A DNA stretch of 64,000 bases from Paludibacteraceae bacterium (lineage in GTDB: Bacteria > Bacteroidota > Bacteroidia > Bacteroidales > Paludibacteraceae), in contig JAKSNH010000007.1 of NCBI GenBank assembly GCA_024399955.1, positions 1-64,000 on the forward strand, given 5' to 3'. Below, piece by piece: positions 39,279 through 47,685 of this stretch. The notes beneath the pieces are model-generated. The model searched no databases. It was not told the origin of the DNA and was given only the letters and a program-made list of their open reading frames with translations. The translations under genes were made by a program, and so were the position numbers. Position 1 is the stretch's first letter; each line of letters begins with the position of its first letter.

Positions 39279-42200
39279 TTACAGACGTGCGCCTTGTATG
39301 GTGTAGAGAGCACCATTGCGACGAATAATCATATTACCATTGATGATGAACTTACCATCCTTAGCATTACGCATAATCTCAATGAGACCGGTAGGATTAT
39401 TGGTGAAGTTACCGGTCACGACGACATAACCTTGTGCGAAGGTTACGGTAACATCATTAGGCGTATAAACGGTGAAGCAGATATTACCATCCACATCCGT
39501 GTATAAGCCTTCTACTGCTACGGTCGGGCTGAGGTTATCATAACCCCAAGCGTGTTCCCAAGTTCCGTCAGTCACTTTGAGTTGATACTCACCGGCGGCT
39601 AACATTGGGAAGGTATGAGTGTAATCAACCATCTCAATAGCGTCTGCTTCCCAAGCTTTCTCTTCGCCTACCAAAGCAGCGTTACCGGTAACGTAGAACT
39701 TAGGTTCTACAGGAGCAGGACGACCATAGATACCAGCGTAAAGAGTAGTATCGGCAGCATTGAAGAACAGCATAATCGTATCACCTGCTTGCAATTTGAA
39801 CGGTTGCGGCTCTTCTGCTGCTAAGTGACGAGAAGGAGCGTGCATAGGAGGCTTCATATAAACGGTATCCTCTATAGGCAACCTTATTATTATCTCGAAA
39901 TCACTATCGATAATAACAATACTATCTACATCAAACCATTTGGCATCGGTATCGTCTTCCTTGGTGTTGATGTTGATACCTGTACCACCGAAGACTACAC
40001 TATCCAATGTATAGACGGTCGCCTTGAGTTGAGTCATCTCTTTCCATGACCATTCACCACCATTCCAGTTGTTCTTTGCATAGTACTTAGTCTCAACAGG
40101 TTGCGGTGCTTCGCAAGTAACGGCAAACAAGTTCGTCTCAGGAACCCAAGACTCAAAGTACATCGTATCGCACAAAGCATAGTTTGCTGTTTGATTCCAT
40201 ACGTTCTTACCTTCACCATCCCAGATAATCTCGGTGGCATCGGTAGCACAACGTACTAATACAAGGCTGTCTACTGTCTCTAAAATTTCTGCCGTATACA
40301 TATCGTCTGCCTTATTCGCAAGTTTAACCGTCTCGTTAGAACCGTCCTTACCCCAAGTGATAGCAAACAGGGCAGGATTAGCTTCTGCTACTTCACCTGC
40401 GATAAACACAAACTCTTTGCGAGCGGCAGGAGCAGGACGACCGTAGATACCGGCGTAAAGAGTAGTATCGGCAGCATTGAAGAACAGCATAATCGTATCA
40501 CCTGCTTGCAATTTGAACGGTTGCGGCTCTTCTGCTGCTAAGTGACGAGAAGGAGCGTGCATAGGAGGCTTCATATAAACGGTATCCTCTATAGGCAACC
40601 TTATTATTATCTCGAAATCACTATCGATAATAACAATACTATCTACATCAAACCATTTGGCATCGGTATCGTCTTCCTTGGTGTTGATGTTGATACCTGT
40701 ACCACCGAAGACTACACTATCCAATGTATAGACGGTCGCCTTGAGTTGAGTCATCTCTTTCCATGACCATTCACCACCGTTCCAGTTGTTCTTAGCATAG
40801 TACTTAGTCTCAACAGGTTGTGGAGCTTCGCAGGTAACGGCAAACAAGTTCGTCTCAGGAACCCAAGACTCAAAGTACATCGTGTCGCACAACTCGTAAT
40901 TGGCGGTTTGATTCCATACGTTCTTACCTTCACCGTCCCAGATAATCTCTGTAGCATCGCTAGCACAACGTACTAATACAACGCTATCTACTGTCTCTAA
41001 AATTTCTGCCGTATACATATCGTCTGCCTTATTCGCAAGTTTAACCGTCTCGTTAGAACCGTCCTTACCCCAAGTGATAGCAAACAGGGCAGGATTAGCT
41101 TCTGCTACTTCACCTGCGATAAACACAAACTCTTTGCGAGCGGCAGGAGCAGGACGACCGTAGATACCGGCGTAAAGAGTAGTATCGGCAGCATTGAAGA
41201 ACAGCATAATCGTATCACCTGCTTGCAATTTGAACGGTTGCGGCTCTTCTGCTGCTAAGTGACGAGAAGCTACGTGATGAAACGGAGGCTTCATATAAAC
41301 GGTATCCTCTGTAGGCAACTTTATTATTATCTCGAAATCACTATCGATAATAACAATACTATCTGCTTCAAACCACAGAGCATCGGTATCTTCTTCTTTG
41401 GTATTGATGTTGATACCTGTACCACCGAAGACTACACTATCCAATGTATAGACGGTCTCCTTGAACTGAGTCATCTCTTTCCATGACCATTCACCGCCAT
41501 TCCAGTTGTTCTTCGCATAGTACTTAGTCTCAACAGGTTTCGGAGCTTCGCAGGTAACGGCAAACAAGTTCGTCTCTTCTACCCATGCTACAAAACTCAT
41601 CGTGTCGCACAACTCGTAATTGGCGGTTTGATTCCATACGTTCTTACCTTCACCGTCCCAGATAATCTCTGTAGCATCGCTAGCACAACGTACTAATACA
41701 ACGCTATCTACTGTCTCTAAAATTTCTGCCGTATACATATCGTCTGCCTTATTCGCAAGTTTAACCGTCTCGTTAGAACCGTCCTTACCCCAAGTGATAG
41801 CAAACAGGGCAGGATTAGCTTCTGCTACTTCACCTGCGATAAACACAAACTCTTTGCGTGCGGCAGGGGCAGCACATGCAGCAAAACCATAACCTTCGCC
41901 ATCGTAATGAAGAACGATATCGGTGGTCTCACCAAATGCCTCGTTAGCCATGTTCGCACCATTCAGTTGAACTTGAACCTTCCAGTCGGCATCCTTACCG
42001 AAACGAAGTTTGAACTCAGTGCCTTCCTCAACGTCTCTGATTTCAGCATGCCAAAATGTGTTGAAATCCTCATCCCACAACATCTCCATCCAGATACCAT
42101 TGCTCCAATCGTCAAAGCCACCCATTACGCGTACGCTGTCAGCATATTTTTCGATTTCGGCGCAGAACTCGGGCAAGTAAGCGGTAATGGTGTAATCGTG

Positions 42201-42626
42201 TTTGGGTTTTTCAACAGCACCACCATAAACACTCCACTCGCCGTCGCAACCCGGGTTGCCCCAACTTTCGGTTGAGGTGGTGATGGTGAACAGATTGTCG
42301 CCATTCGTCGGGATGGTCAAATCCTTCGTCTTAGCTCCCCAATCGGCAATGTCGCCTGAAGGGTTCACGCGGGTAAAAATAACGTTTTGTACTTTGGTGA
42401 CATCAAGGTCGATGTACCACATGTCGGTCTCGCCCTTCACAGGGGTCATACGAACGCCGGGCCAAGTGGTTCCGGGACCGGGTGTTCCCCAAGAGTGACA
42501 ACCAACAGCAGCGTTATCGACCTTCCACCAATTCTGCGCCATCTTACAATAGATGCGCGTGGTTTCTGCGTTAAGAGTCATAATGCTCATTAGCGCAACC
42601 ATGATGAATGAAAATAACTTTTTCAT
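39279..42626 (-). CDS. Secreted starch-binding-module protein with three near-identical 239-residue repeats
   Basis: The 1115-residue protein has a signal peptide (ending MTLNA|ETTR), a CBM26-like module (residues about 20-130; IYCKMAQNWWKVDNAAVGCH, WYIDLDVTKVQNVIFTRVNP), a second beta module (about 140-250), three tandem repeats (about 253-970), a final module (FYVTGNAALVGEEKAWEADA) resembling the second module of the neighbouring amylase, and the tail GNMIIRRNGALYTIQG. Each repeat holds a CBM-like half (EVAEANPALFAITWGKDGSN ... VWNQTANY) and a second half (YYAKNNWNGGEWSWKEMTQ). No catalytic domain is present, so binding or docking to starch at the surface is inferred. It has no SusE/F lipobox. 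Confidence 0.82.
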   Translation of the reverse strand: MKKLFSFIMVALMSIMTLNAETTRIYCKMAQNWWKVDNAAVGCHSWGTPGPGTTWPGVRMTPVKGETDMWYIDLDVTKVQNVIFTRVNPSGDIADWGAKTKDLTIPTNGDNLFTITTSTESWGNPGCDGEWSVYGGAVEKPKHDYTITAYLPEFCAEIEKYADSVRVMGGFDDWSNGIWMEMLWDEDFNTFWHAEIRDVEEGTEFKLRFGKDADWKVQVQLNGANMANEAFGETTDIVLHYDGEGYGFAACAAPAARKEFVFIAGEVAEANPALFAITWGKDGSNETVKLANKADDMYTAEILETVDSVVLVRCASDATEIIWDGEGKNVWNQTANYELCDTMSFVAWVEETNLFAVTCEAPKPVETKYYAKNNWNGGEWSWKEMTQFKETVYTLDSVVFGGTGININTKEEDTDALWFEADSIVIIDSDFEIIIKLPTEDTVYMKPPFHHVASRHLAAEEPQPFKLQAGDTIMLFFNAADTTLYAGIYGRPAPAARKEFVFIAGEVAEANPALFAITWGKDGSNETVKLANKADDMYTAEILETVDSVVLVRCASDATEIIWDGEGKNVWNQTANYELCDTMYFESWVPETNLFAVTCEAPQPVETKYYAKNNWNGGEWSWKEMTQLKATVYTLDSVVFGGTGININTKEDDTDAKWFDVDSIVIIDSDFEIIIRLPIEDTVYMKPPMHAPSRHLAAEEPQPFKLQAGDTIMLFFNAADTTLYAGIYGRPAPAARKEFVFIAGEVAEANPALFAITWGKDGSNETVKLANKADDMYTAEILETVDSLVLVRCATDATEIIWDGEGKNVWNQTANYALCDTMYFESWVPETNLFAVTCEAPQPVETKYYAKNNWNGGEWSWKEMTQLKATVYTLDSVVFGGTGININTKEDDTDAKWFDVDSIVIIDSDFEIIIRLPIEDTVYMKPPMHAPSRHLAAEEPQPFKLQAGDTIMLFFNAADTTLYAGIYGRPAPVEPKFYVTGNAALVGEEKAWEADAIEMVDYTHTFPMLAAGEYQLKVTDGTWEHAWGYDNLSPTVAVEGLYTDVDGNICFTVYTPNDVTVTFAQGYVVVTGNFTNNPTGLIEIMRNAKDGKFIINGNMIIRRNGALYTIQGARL
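39722..41872 (-). repeat. Three tandem 717-bp coding repeats
   Basis: Units at about 41156-41872, 40439-41155 and 39722-40438 have an exact period of 717 bp (239 codons). The two later units are almost the same; the first differs mostly in its second half (KLPTEDTVYMKPPFHHV in place of RLPIEDTVYMKPPMHAP). Long stretches are identical at nucleotide level, which points to recent duplication or gene conversion. Confidence 0.92.
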
Positions 42627-42676
42627 TTGTTTGTTGTTTTTTTTGTTAATAATTATTGTTAATTAAGATAGTTAAG

Positions 42677-43186
42677 TTACTTAACTTCACCTCCTAATAT
42701 GTTAACGAACGTATTGCCATGCTTGATAACGATTTGATTACCATACATGATTTTGCGAGCAGTACTCTTGGTTACGATTTCAGGCAGAGCCGTGGTAGCG
42801 TAGAAACTCCAATTGCCCTCGGAATTGCCACCGTCGGAACCCCAACCAGTGATGTTGAATTGGTTTTCACCGCTTTCCAGTAACCAAAGGTCACCCGTTT
42901 GATTCCACTTCTTTTCCCAGTCAGGAGCCTCTGCGATAGCATCTAGACGAACAAAAATAACTTTGTTGCTGGACTCTGCGATTTCTGCAGAATAAATACC
43001 ATCAGCACCTTTGGTCATAAAAGCAGACCATTGACCTTGATAGTCATCTTGCCAATGCCAAATAGCAAACTTAGCATCCGCTTGATCCCATAACTCTGAA
43101 CCTCCTGCATTGAGGTACAACGTTTTTGCATTCATTGCCACTATGCTCATTAGAGATAGCGCCACAGTAGAAAAGATTTTTTTCAT
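42677..43186 (-). CDS. Small secreted starch-binding-module protein with C-terminal tail
   Basis: The start at 43186 (MKKIFSTVALSLMSIVAMNA) gives a clean signal peptide; a second ATG two codons upstream (43192) is also possible. The single mature module (TLYLNAGGSELWDQADAKFA ... WSAFMTK ... VIFVRLDA ... KWNQTGDL) is clearly related to the first module of the adjacent amylase (DLYLHTGGSSLWNQGGAKFA). The tail NQIVIKHGNTFVNILG follows almost at once. It is therefore a free-standing copy of a CBM26-like module plus the tail, perhaps a starch-capture protein. It lies between the amylase (75 bp) and the repeat protein (50 bp). Confidence 0.82.
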   Translation of the reverse strand: MKKIFSTVALSLMSIVAMNAKTLYLNAGGSELWDQADAKFAIWHWQDDYQGQWSAFMTKGADGIYSAEIAESSNKVIFVRLDAIAEAPDWEKKWNQTGDLWLLESGENQFNITGWGSDGGNSEGNWSFYATTALPEIVTKSTARKIMYGNQIVIKHGNTFVNILGGEVK

Positions 43187-43261
43187 AAGCATTAAAATTG
43201 TGTGTTAATGATTATTGTTTGTTTTTGCACGTATGCGCGTGTGCGCAATACCTTGTTATAT

Positions 43262-46200
43262 TTACTTTATCTTTCGTCCAAAGAGGTCGTAGTACATACC
43301 ATCTCTAACCACGATGATGCGATCGTTAATGAGTAATTTGCAACGATTGGGGATGGTAGTACTGATGGCGTTAAACACTTGCTCTAAGCCCGTGATGACA
43401 CCGGTACATGTTTCGTCGGCTACTGCTTTGCGGCAGTCGTTGTTCCATACATAACAAGTGTTTTCTACAAGATAAATATCTTGTGTTTGTGTTTTGTTAC
43501 TACCAATATTAAAGATTACATATATATCCTTAATATCTTCAGGGAAGGTATAGTAATACACACTATCCGTCAAACCTGTTTCAGGATTGATTTGAGTCTC
43601 AAATGTAGTCCATTTCAGGCCGGGCCATACTTTGCTGCTTGCTTTCCCGTCTAAAGCATATGGTGTATCTTTGAATTTTGAACCTACTTTAACTCGGGTG
43701 AAAGCATAGAGGCATATATTGCCCCAATCATGTGGTTTGATGAAACGAACCGTCATGGCACCTTCTTGTGGCGCTTTGTAGGTGTAATCTCGGATTGTCG
43801 TATCGGAATACTCTTTAGTGTTCAAGTCAAATGCATAGGCTTGAACGTGAGAAGACTCATGCAGAACAATTGTAACAGAGTCAGTAGCAGGATTAGCGCA
43901 CTTGCCGGGATCGGTTCCGTCAGTTGTGTAATAGATGGTGGCACCTTTGCGACCTACAACAGATAATTTGATTACTTGCCCGTCCTCTAAACTACGGAAG
44001 TAGCCGGACTCAGGACTAACTTCAACATCAAAATCAGGATCTAAAGCAATAGGCCCGTCAAGTTTGAGCTCATGCTTTTCTTCGCTCTCAAACCCTGTTT
44101 CCCAAGTATAATAAGCATCATAATCGGCTAATAAGTCATTGCTTCGTATGTTGAGCTGTCCGCATTTATCGCCGGAACTGATGCAGAAATGTACACTATC
44201 CAACGATAGGTCAAATTCGTATGAATACCATCCTTCCATATCACGATAGATACGTTGGCCGGGGTATGCTCCTATAATATTAGTGGAAGTGGGGTTACCA
44301 ACACTATCTACACCGGGTAGCCATGCATAGTAATAAACTTCGTCCCAAATATCAGGCTTTTGGAAATGCACTTGAATGCCTCGTTTTAGTGGCTCACGAT
44401 AGGTGTAGGTAAACGTGTATACATTAGATTGCACCTCACCAACCTTGGCATAAGCTTTAAGTGTGGTTGTTTGGGTAAAGGTAAGAGAATCTGTGTAAAC
44501 TTGGTAGTTAGCCAAAGGAGCATTGGGGTCGGTGGAGTAGTAAATCGTTCCGGATCCGGTACCTCCTACAGTAGTCATTCCAACTTTGATACCTGCTAGG
44601 GAATCTTCAAAACTGCATTCGGGAGTAGCAATGATACGGGGAGCAACATCATGATTGCGAGTTACCCATAAAGCATAACCGGTTCCGGAGGCCATTTTTT
44701 CATAGTGGTTATCGGCTAACCATTTATTGTCTCCTGTCGCCTCTTGAATGGTCTTGTCTCCTAATGTGATAATCAGATAACCATTCAAACCCACTACAGT
44801 AGCTTTGTATCCGCTACCACTTACTTCTTCTTCCTTCACTTCACTCTCGCTATGTACGCCTGCTACGCGGCGAGCATTAATCATTGCATCAATTTCCTTT
44901 TGATATTTAACCCAATGTGTGTACAATACACAAGGAACACCGGGCATAGAGAGTAACCATGCGTTAGCTTGTAATAGACGAGTCTTCATGCCATCAGAGA
45001 GAGACTTGCCATAGCCACCAAATTCTTGGTCGTTACGCAGGAAGGTGTCGTGGTTATCAATGAATGTTACGGCATTACGTTGGTATCCTGTCTGAATAAG
45101 ACCAACAGCATCTCCCCAGTCCATTTTGCCATTTACTCCGCAGCGCTCAAAGTTACCTTGAGCAATACCACCATTAAAGACATAGTATTTGTTTTGGAAG
45201 TCAAATGCTGCGATGTCTTTCTTTCCATCGTCAATATGCCGTTTTATTTCATTATTCCCTTTCCAGCACTCCATTACGGCAAATTCAGGATGAGAAGCAT
45301 TGTTGTAGTTCCACATATGCCAGTTGTTGAATCCGTCGCCTTTGTCATAACGCCATCCATCATAGCCAATAACATTTTTGAGCCATTGGAGATAGGCCTT
45401 GAACATCTCTTGCACTTTAGGCATATCGTGACTCCAATCGCGAGCACCTTCCCAGTTTTCACCATCATCGGGATTGCCGGTTGCCGTTCCCCAGCATTTA
45501 CCTGCTAAAGTGTCGGCTTTATACTCCGGCCAGTTCATCTCATCGGTGCTGCATATCCATGAACCATCAGGCTCAAAGATACCATATTCGGCAAAGTTTT
45601 GCACAGAGAAATCGCACCAACTTCCCATTGCTTCAATATGGTTGATAACGACATCTGCAATAACTTTAGTCCCTACATTATGAAAGGTTTTAATTAAATT
45701 TTGTAAGTCTGCACGAGATCCCCAATCCGAGTTTTGATTGGAGAATTGTCTGGGGTGATAACCGGTACCGGAGGCTAGTGCTGATGGTGGTAACCAGATC
45801 ATATCAAAACTTGCTCCTATCTGCCCTGCTTTCTTTTGTAAGGTAGTCCATCGAGTATCTCCATATTCTAATGTACCTGGGTGGCTTTCATCTACCTCGT
45901 AGGAATCATAGAAGAAACCTTGTAACATGATATCCGTGCATTGAGCAGGTACAGATCCAGTCCATGATTTTACAAATGGAACGGAACTCACCAGTTGAAT
46001 CTTATTGTTTGCGAATGTGATAGTAATGGTAGCAGGTGCATCAATGGTGAATACCACGTTGCCATCCACATCAAAAACATAACCTTTTGTGCTGGTAGCG
46101 GCATCTACTGCATCATAACCCCAGCTGCGATTCCATGTTCCGTCAGTAATCTTAAAAGCATACTGACCGGCTGGTATATTATCAAATGTAATGGTATTGT

Positions 46201-46684
46201 TCTCCATCTTACATCCGTCCTCTTTCCAATTTAGCCCGCAGCACCAGGGATTACCTTCTATACCATTACCGGCGATATAAGCCTCGATAGGTTTAGGCGC
46301 AGGAGCTGTGCCCCATGTTCCTGTAGATTTTGCTCCTTCTCCTTGTCCCCAACCGGTAATAGTGTACATATTTTTGGTAGAGAGAGATAAATCCTCCGTT
46401 TGATTCCATACTTTTCCCCAATCAGGAGCAGATGCGTCACTATTAATACGAGCAAAAATGACATGATCAGCATCATCTGAAATAGAGGCAACAAAAATAT
46501 CTCCATCATATTGATTCATAAAAGCAGACCATGTGCCATTACCAGAGCCTGTCCAACTCCAAATAGCGAACTTTGCACCGCCTTGATTCCATAATGAACT
46601 GCCGCCGGTATGAAGATACAAGTCCTTGGCGGACATAACTACAGCACTAGTAAGTGCGAAAACGAAGAATAATATCTTTCTCAT
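43262..46684 (-). CDS. Secreted multi-modular alpha-amylase (GH13) with several starch-binding modules and C-terminal tail
   Basis: The 1140-residue protein has a signal peptide (ending VMSA|KDLY), a CBM26-like module (about 20-130), a second beta module (about 137-235; GQYAFKITDGTWNRSWGYD), and a GH13 catalytic domain (about 245-690) with TKVIADVVINH (I), DGWRYDKGDG with the nucleophile Asp (II), FAVMECWKG with the acid/base Glu (III) and VTFIDNHDTF (IV). Then come alternating chitobiase-type beta domains (GTIYYSTDPNAP, ATIYYTTDGTDPG) and CBM26-like modules (GIQVHFQKPDIWDEVYYYAW, MTVRFIKPHDWGNICLYAF), and the tail DRIIVVRDGMYYDLFG. It should hydrolyse alpha-1,4-glucan outside the cell. It is the first gene of the starch cluster. 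Confidence 0.93.
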   Translation of the reverse strand: MRKILFFVFALTSAVVMSAKDLYLHTGGSSLWNQGGAKFAIWSWTGSGNGTWSAFMNQYDGDIFVASISDDADHVIFARINSDASAPDWGKVWNQTEDLSLSTKNMYTITGWGQGEGAKSTGTWGTAPAPKPIEAYIAGNGIEGNPWCCGLNWKEDGCKMENNTITFDNIPAGQYAFKITDGTWNRSWGYDAVDAATSTKGYVFDVDGNVVFTIDAPATITITFANNKIQLVSSVPFVKSWTGSVPAQCTDIMLQGFFYDSYEVDESHPGTLEYGDTRWTTLQKKAGQIGASFDMIWLPPSALASGTGYHPRQFSNQNSDWGSRADLQNLIKTFHNVGTKVIADVVINHIEAMGSWCDFSVQNFAEYGIFEPDGSWICSTDEMNWPEYKADTLAGKCWGTATGNPDDGENWEGARDWSHDMPKVQEMFKAYLQWLKNVIGYDGWRYDKGDGFNNWHMWNYNNASHPEFAVMECWKGNNEIKRHIDDGKKDIAAFDFQNKYYVFNGGIAQGNFERCGVNGKMDWGDAVGLIQTGYQRNAVTFIDNHDTFLRNDQEFGGYGKSLSDGMKTRLLQANAWLLSMPGVPCVLYTHWVKYQKEIDAMINARRVAGVHSESEVKEEEVSGSGYKATVVGLNGYLIITLGDKTIQEATGDNKWLADNHYEKMASGTGYALWVTRNHDVAPRIIATPECSFEDSLAGIKVGMTTVGGTGSGTIYYSTDPNAPLANYQVYTDSLTFTQTTTLKAYAKVGEVQSNVYTFTYTYREPLKRGIQVHFQKPDIWDEVYYYAWLPGVDSVGNPTSTNIIGAYPGQRIYRDMEGWYSYEFDLSLDSVHFCISSGDKCGQLNIRSNDLLADYDAYYTWETGFESEEKHELKLDGPIALDPDFDVEVSPESGYFRSLEDGQVIKLSVVGRKGATIYYTTDGTDPGKCANPATDSVTIVLHESSHVQAYAFDLNTKEYSDTTIRDYTYKAPQEGAMTVRFIKPHDWGNICLYAFTRVKVGSKFKDTPYALDGKASSKVWPGLKWTTFETQINPETGLTDSVYYYTFPEDIKDIYVIFNIGSNKTQTQDIYLVENTCYVWNNDCRKAVADETCTGVITGLEQVFNAISTTIPNRCKLLINDRIIVVRDGMYYDLFGRKIK

Positions 46685-46737
46685 ATATATCGTATATATA
46701 TTATGTTTATGTACGTATGCGCATCACAAAGAGCGCA

Positions 46738-46769
46738 CAAAGGTACAAAAAAATCTTCATGCGTGCAAA
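46738..46769 (-). promoter_or_regulatory. Promoter of the starch cluster
   Basis: Minus-strand TACCTTTG (complement of 46738-46745), 20 bp, TTTG (complement of 46766-46769). The roughly 45-nt leader contains GCGCATACGT (complement of 46713-46722), also found before the small starch-binding gene. Confidence 0.75.
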
Positions 46770-46793
46770 TTTTTTGCTTAAAAAATAACATTT

Positions 46794-47417
46794 TTAATCT
46801 CTTTTAGTGATTTTATTAATAATCACATTGTTATCAATCACTTGAAATTCTACCAAATAATTTTGGTAATCTAATTTATAAATGCGGTCATCATCTTGAT
46901 AAGCCGGCCTTGGGTCTTGGCGAAGCACTTCCACTAAATCTTCGAGTATTTTGACAGATAAAGCATAGTCTTTTGTGGCTTCAGCAAAGCCATTGCTGGC
47001 ATCCGGATGCGCATCTGAAAAGGATAAATAAGGTTTAATGTCATAAATGGGAGTGCCGTCTAACAAGTCGGCTCCGGATACAATTAAATCTCCATCTTCG
47101 ATGCGCAATAGTCGCACACTACTGAGTCCTAAATGGTTAGGTCGATATGGCGAACGCGTGGCAAAGACGCCCATGCGTGTGTTTCCTCCTAAACGCGGAG
47201 GACGAACGGTCGCACTCCAGTCTTTGGCCTCAGTAAAACCCCATATTAACCAAAGGTGAGAATAATCTTCAATGCCACGAATCATATTGGAATCTCGAAA
47301 TTCTGGTTCAAAGACAATGCGAGTTTCTATATGACTTTCCTCACGGGACTGACGAGGGATGCCGAACTTATCGGAAAAGCCATTGTGAGCGACGGCTATA
47401 ACTTGTAATTCTGCCAT
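46794..47417 (-). CDS. trmO: tRNA m6t6A37 methyltransferase family protein (TsaA/TrmO)
   Basis: TrmO methylates N6 of threonylcarbamoyl-A37 in tRNA-Thr using SAM. The beta-barrel domain signatures are present: PRQSREESHIETRIVFEPEF, the SAM-site ATRSPYRPNHLGLSSVRLL, and GADLLDGTPIYDIKPYL. The start is placed at 47417 (MAELQVIAVAHNGF); the upstream ATG at 47489 would cover the promoter. Length is 207 residues. It is divergent from tRNA-Phe. The link between a tRNA-modifying gene and a tRNA gene is probably chance. Confidence 0.88.
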   Translation of the reverse strand: MAELQVIAVAHNGFSDKFGIPRQSREESHIETRIVFEPEFRDSNMIRGIEDYSHLWLIWGFTEAKDWSATVRPPRLGGNTRMGVFATRSPYRPNHLGLSSVRLLRIEDGDLIVSGADLLDGTPIYDIKPYLSFSDAHPDASNGFAEATKDYALSVKILEDLVEVLRQDPRPAYQDDDRIYKLDYQNYLVEFQVIDNNVIINKITKRD

Positions 47418-47458
47418 TGGATGGGGTGGTATTTGTGCTGTTTTATCAAATTTTGCTG

Positions 47459-47490
47459 CAAAATTACACTTTTTTTGGAAAAAATGCAAA
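47459..47490 (-). promoter_or_regulatory. trmO promoter
   Basis: Minus-strand TAATTTTG (complement of 47459-47466) and TTTG (complement of 47487-47490), 20 bp apart. Confidence 0.75.
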
Positions 47491-47495
47491 AAAAA

Positions 47496-47527
47496 TTTGT
47501 GTATATCAAAAAAATGTTGTACTTTTG
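47496..47527 (+). promoter_or_regulatory. tRNA-Phe promoter
   Basis: TTTG at 47496-47499, 20 bp, TACTTTTG at 47520-47527. It begins only 5 bp from the -33 box of the divergent trmO promoter, so both polymerases would compete for the same short stretch. Confidence 0.78.
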
Positions 47528-47552
47528 CAGTCGCTTTTCGCGAAAAGTGGAC

Positions 47553-47625
47553 GGTACCTTAGCTCAGGTGGTAGAGCAATGGACTGAAAATCCATGTGTC
47601 CTTGGTTCAACTCCAAGAGGTACCA
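47553..47625 (+). tRNA. tRNA-Phe (anticodon GAA)
   Basis: The 73-nt cloverleaf has acceptor arms GGTACCT/AGGTACC, D-arm GCTC...GAGC, anticodon stem ATGGA/TCCAT with loop CTGAAAA (anticodon GAA), and T-arm CTTGG/CCAAG. The discriminator base is A, and the 3' CCA is not encoded. A strong promoter and terminator flank it, so it is a single-gene unit. Confidence 0.97.
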
Positions 47626-47633
47626 CTAAGGAA

Positions 47634-47660
47634 AAAGAGTTACAATAGTGACTCTTTTTT
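47634..47660. terminator. Bidirectional terminator between tRNA-Phe and mfd
   Basis: The stem AAAGAGTTAC/GTGACTCTTT has a 4-nt loop and one G-T pair. T-runs are present on both strands (TTTTTT on plus, CTTTTTCC on minus), so it can end both tRNA-Phe and the convergent mfd transcript. Confidence 0.85.
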
Positions 47661-47685
47661 GTGTTTATTAGAGTAGTCTAAATGC

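Noticed and set aside
39722..41872. Regular repeats considered as a CRISPR-like array
   Set aside because: The units are 717 bp, in frame, and encode folded protein modules; no short repeats with spacers.
34346..46684. A classical Sus polysaccharide-utilisation locus
   Set aside because: No TonB-dependent receptor, SusD, SusE/F lipoprotein or sensor regulator is present in the cluster.
47553..47625. tRNA-Phe as an integration site of a mobile element
   Set aside because: No integrase and no direct repeat of the tRNA 3' end were seen nearby.
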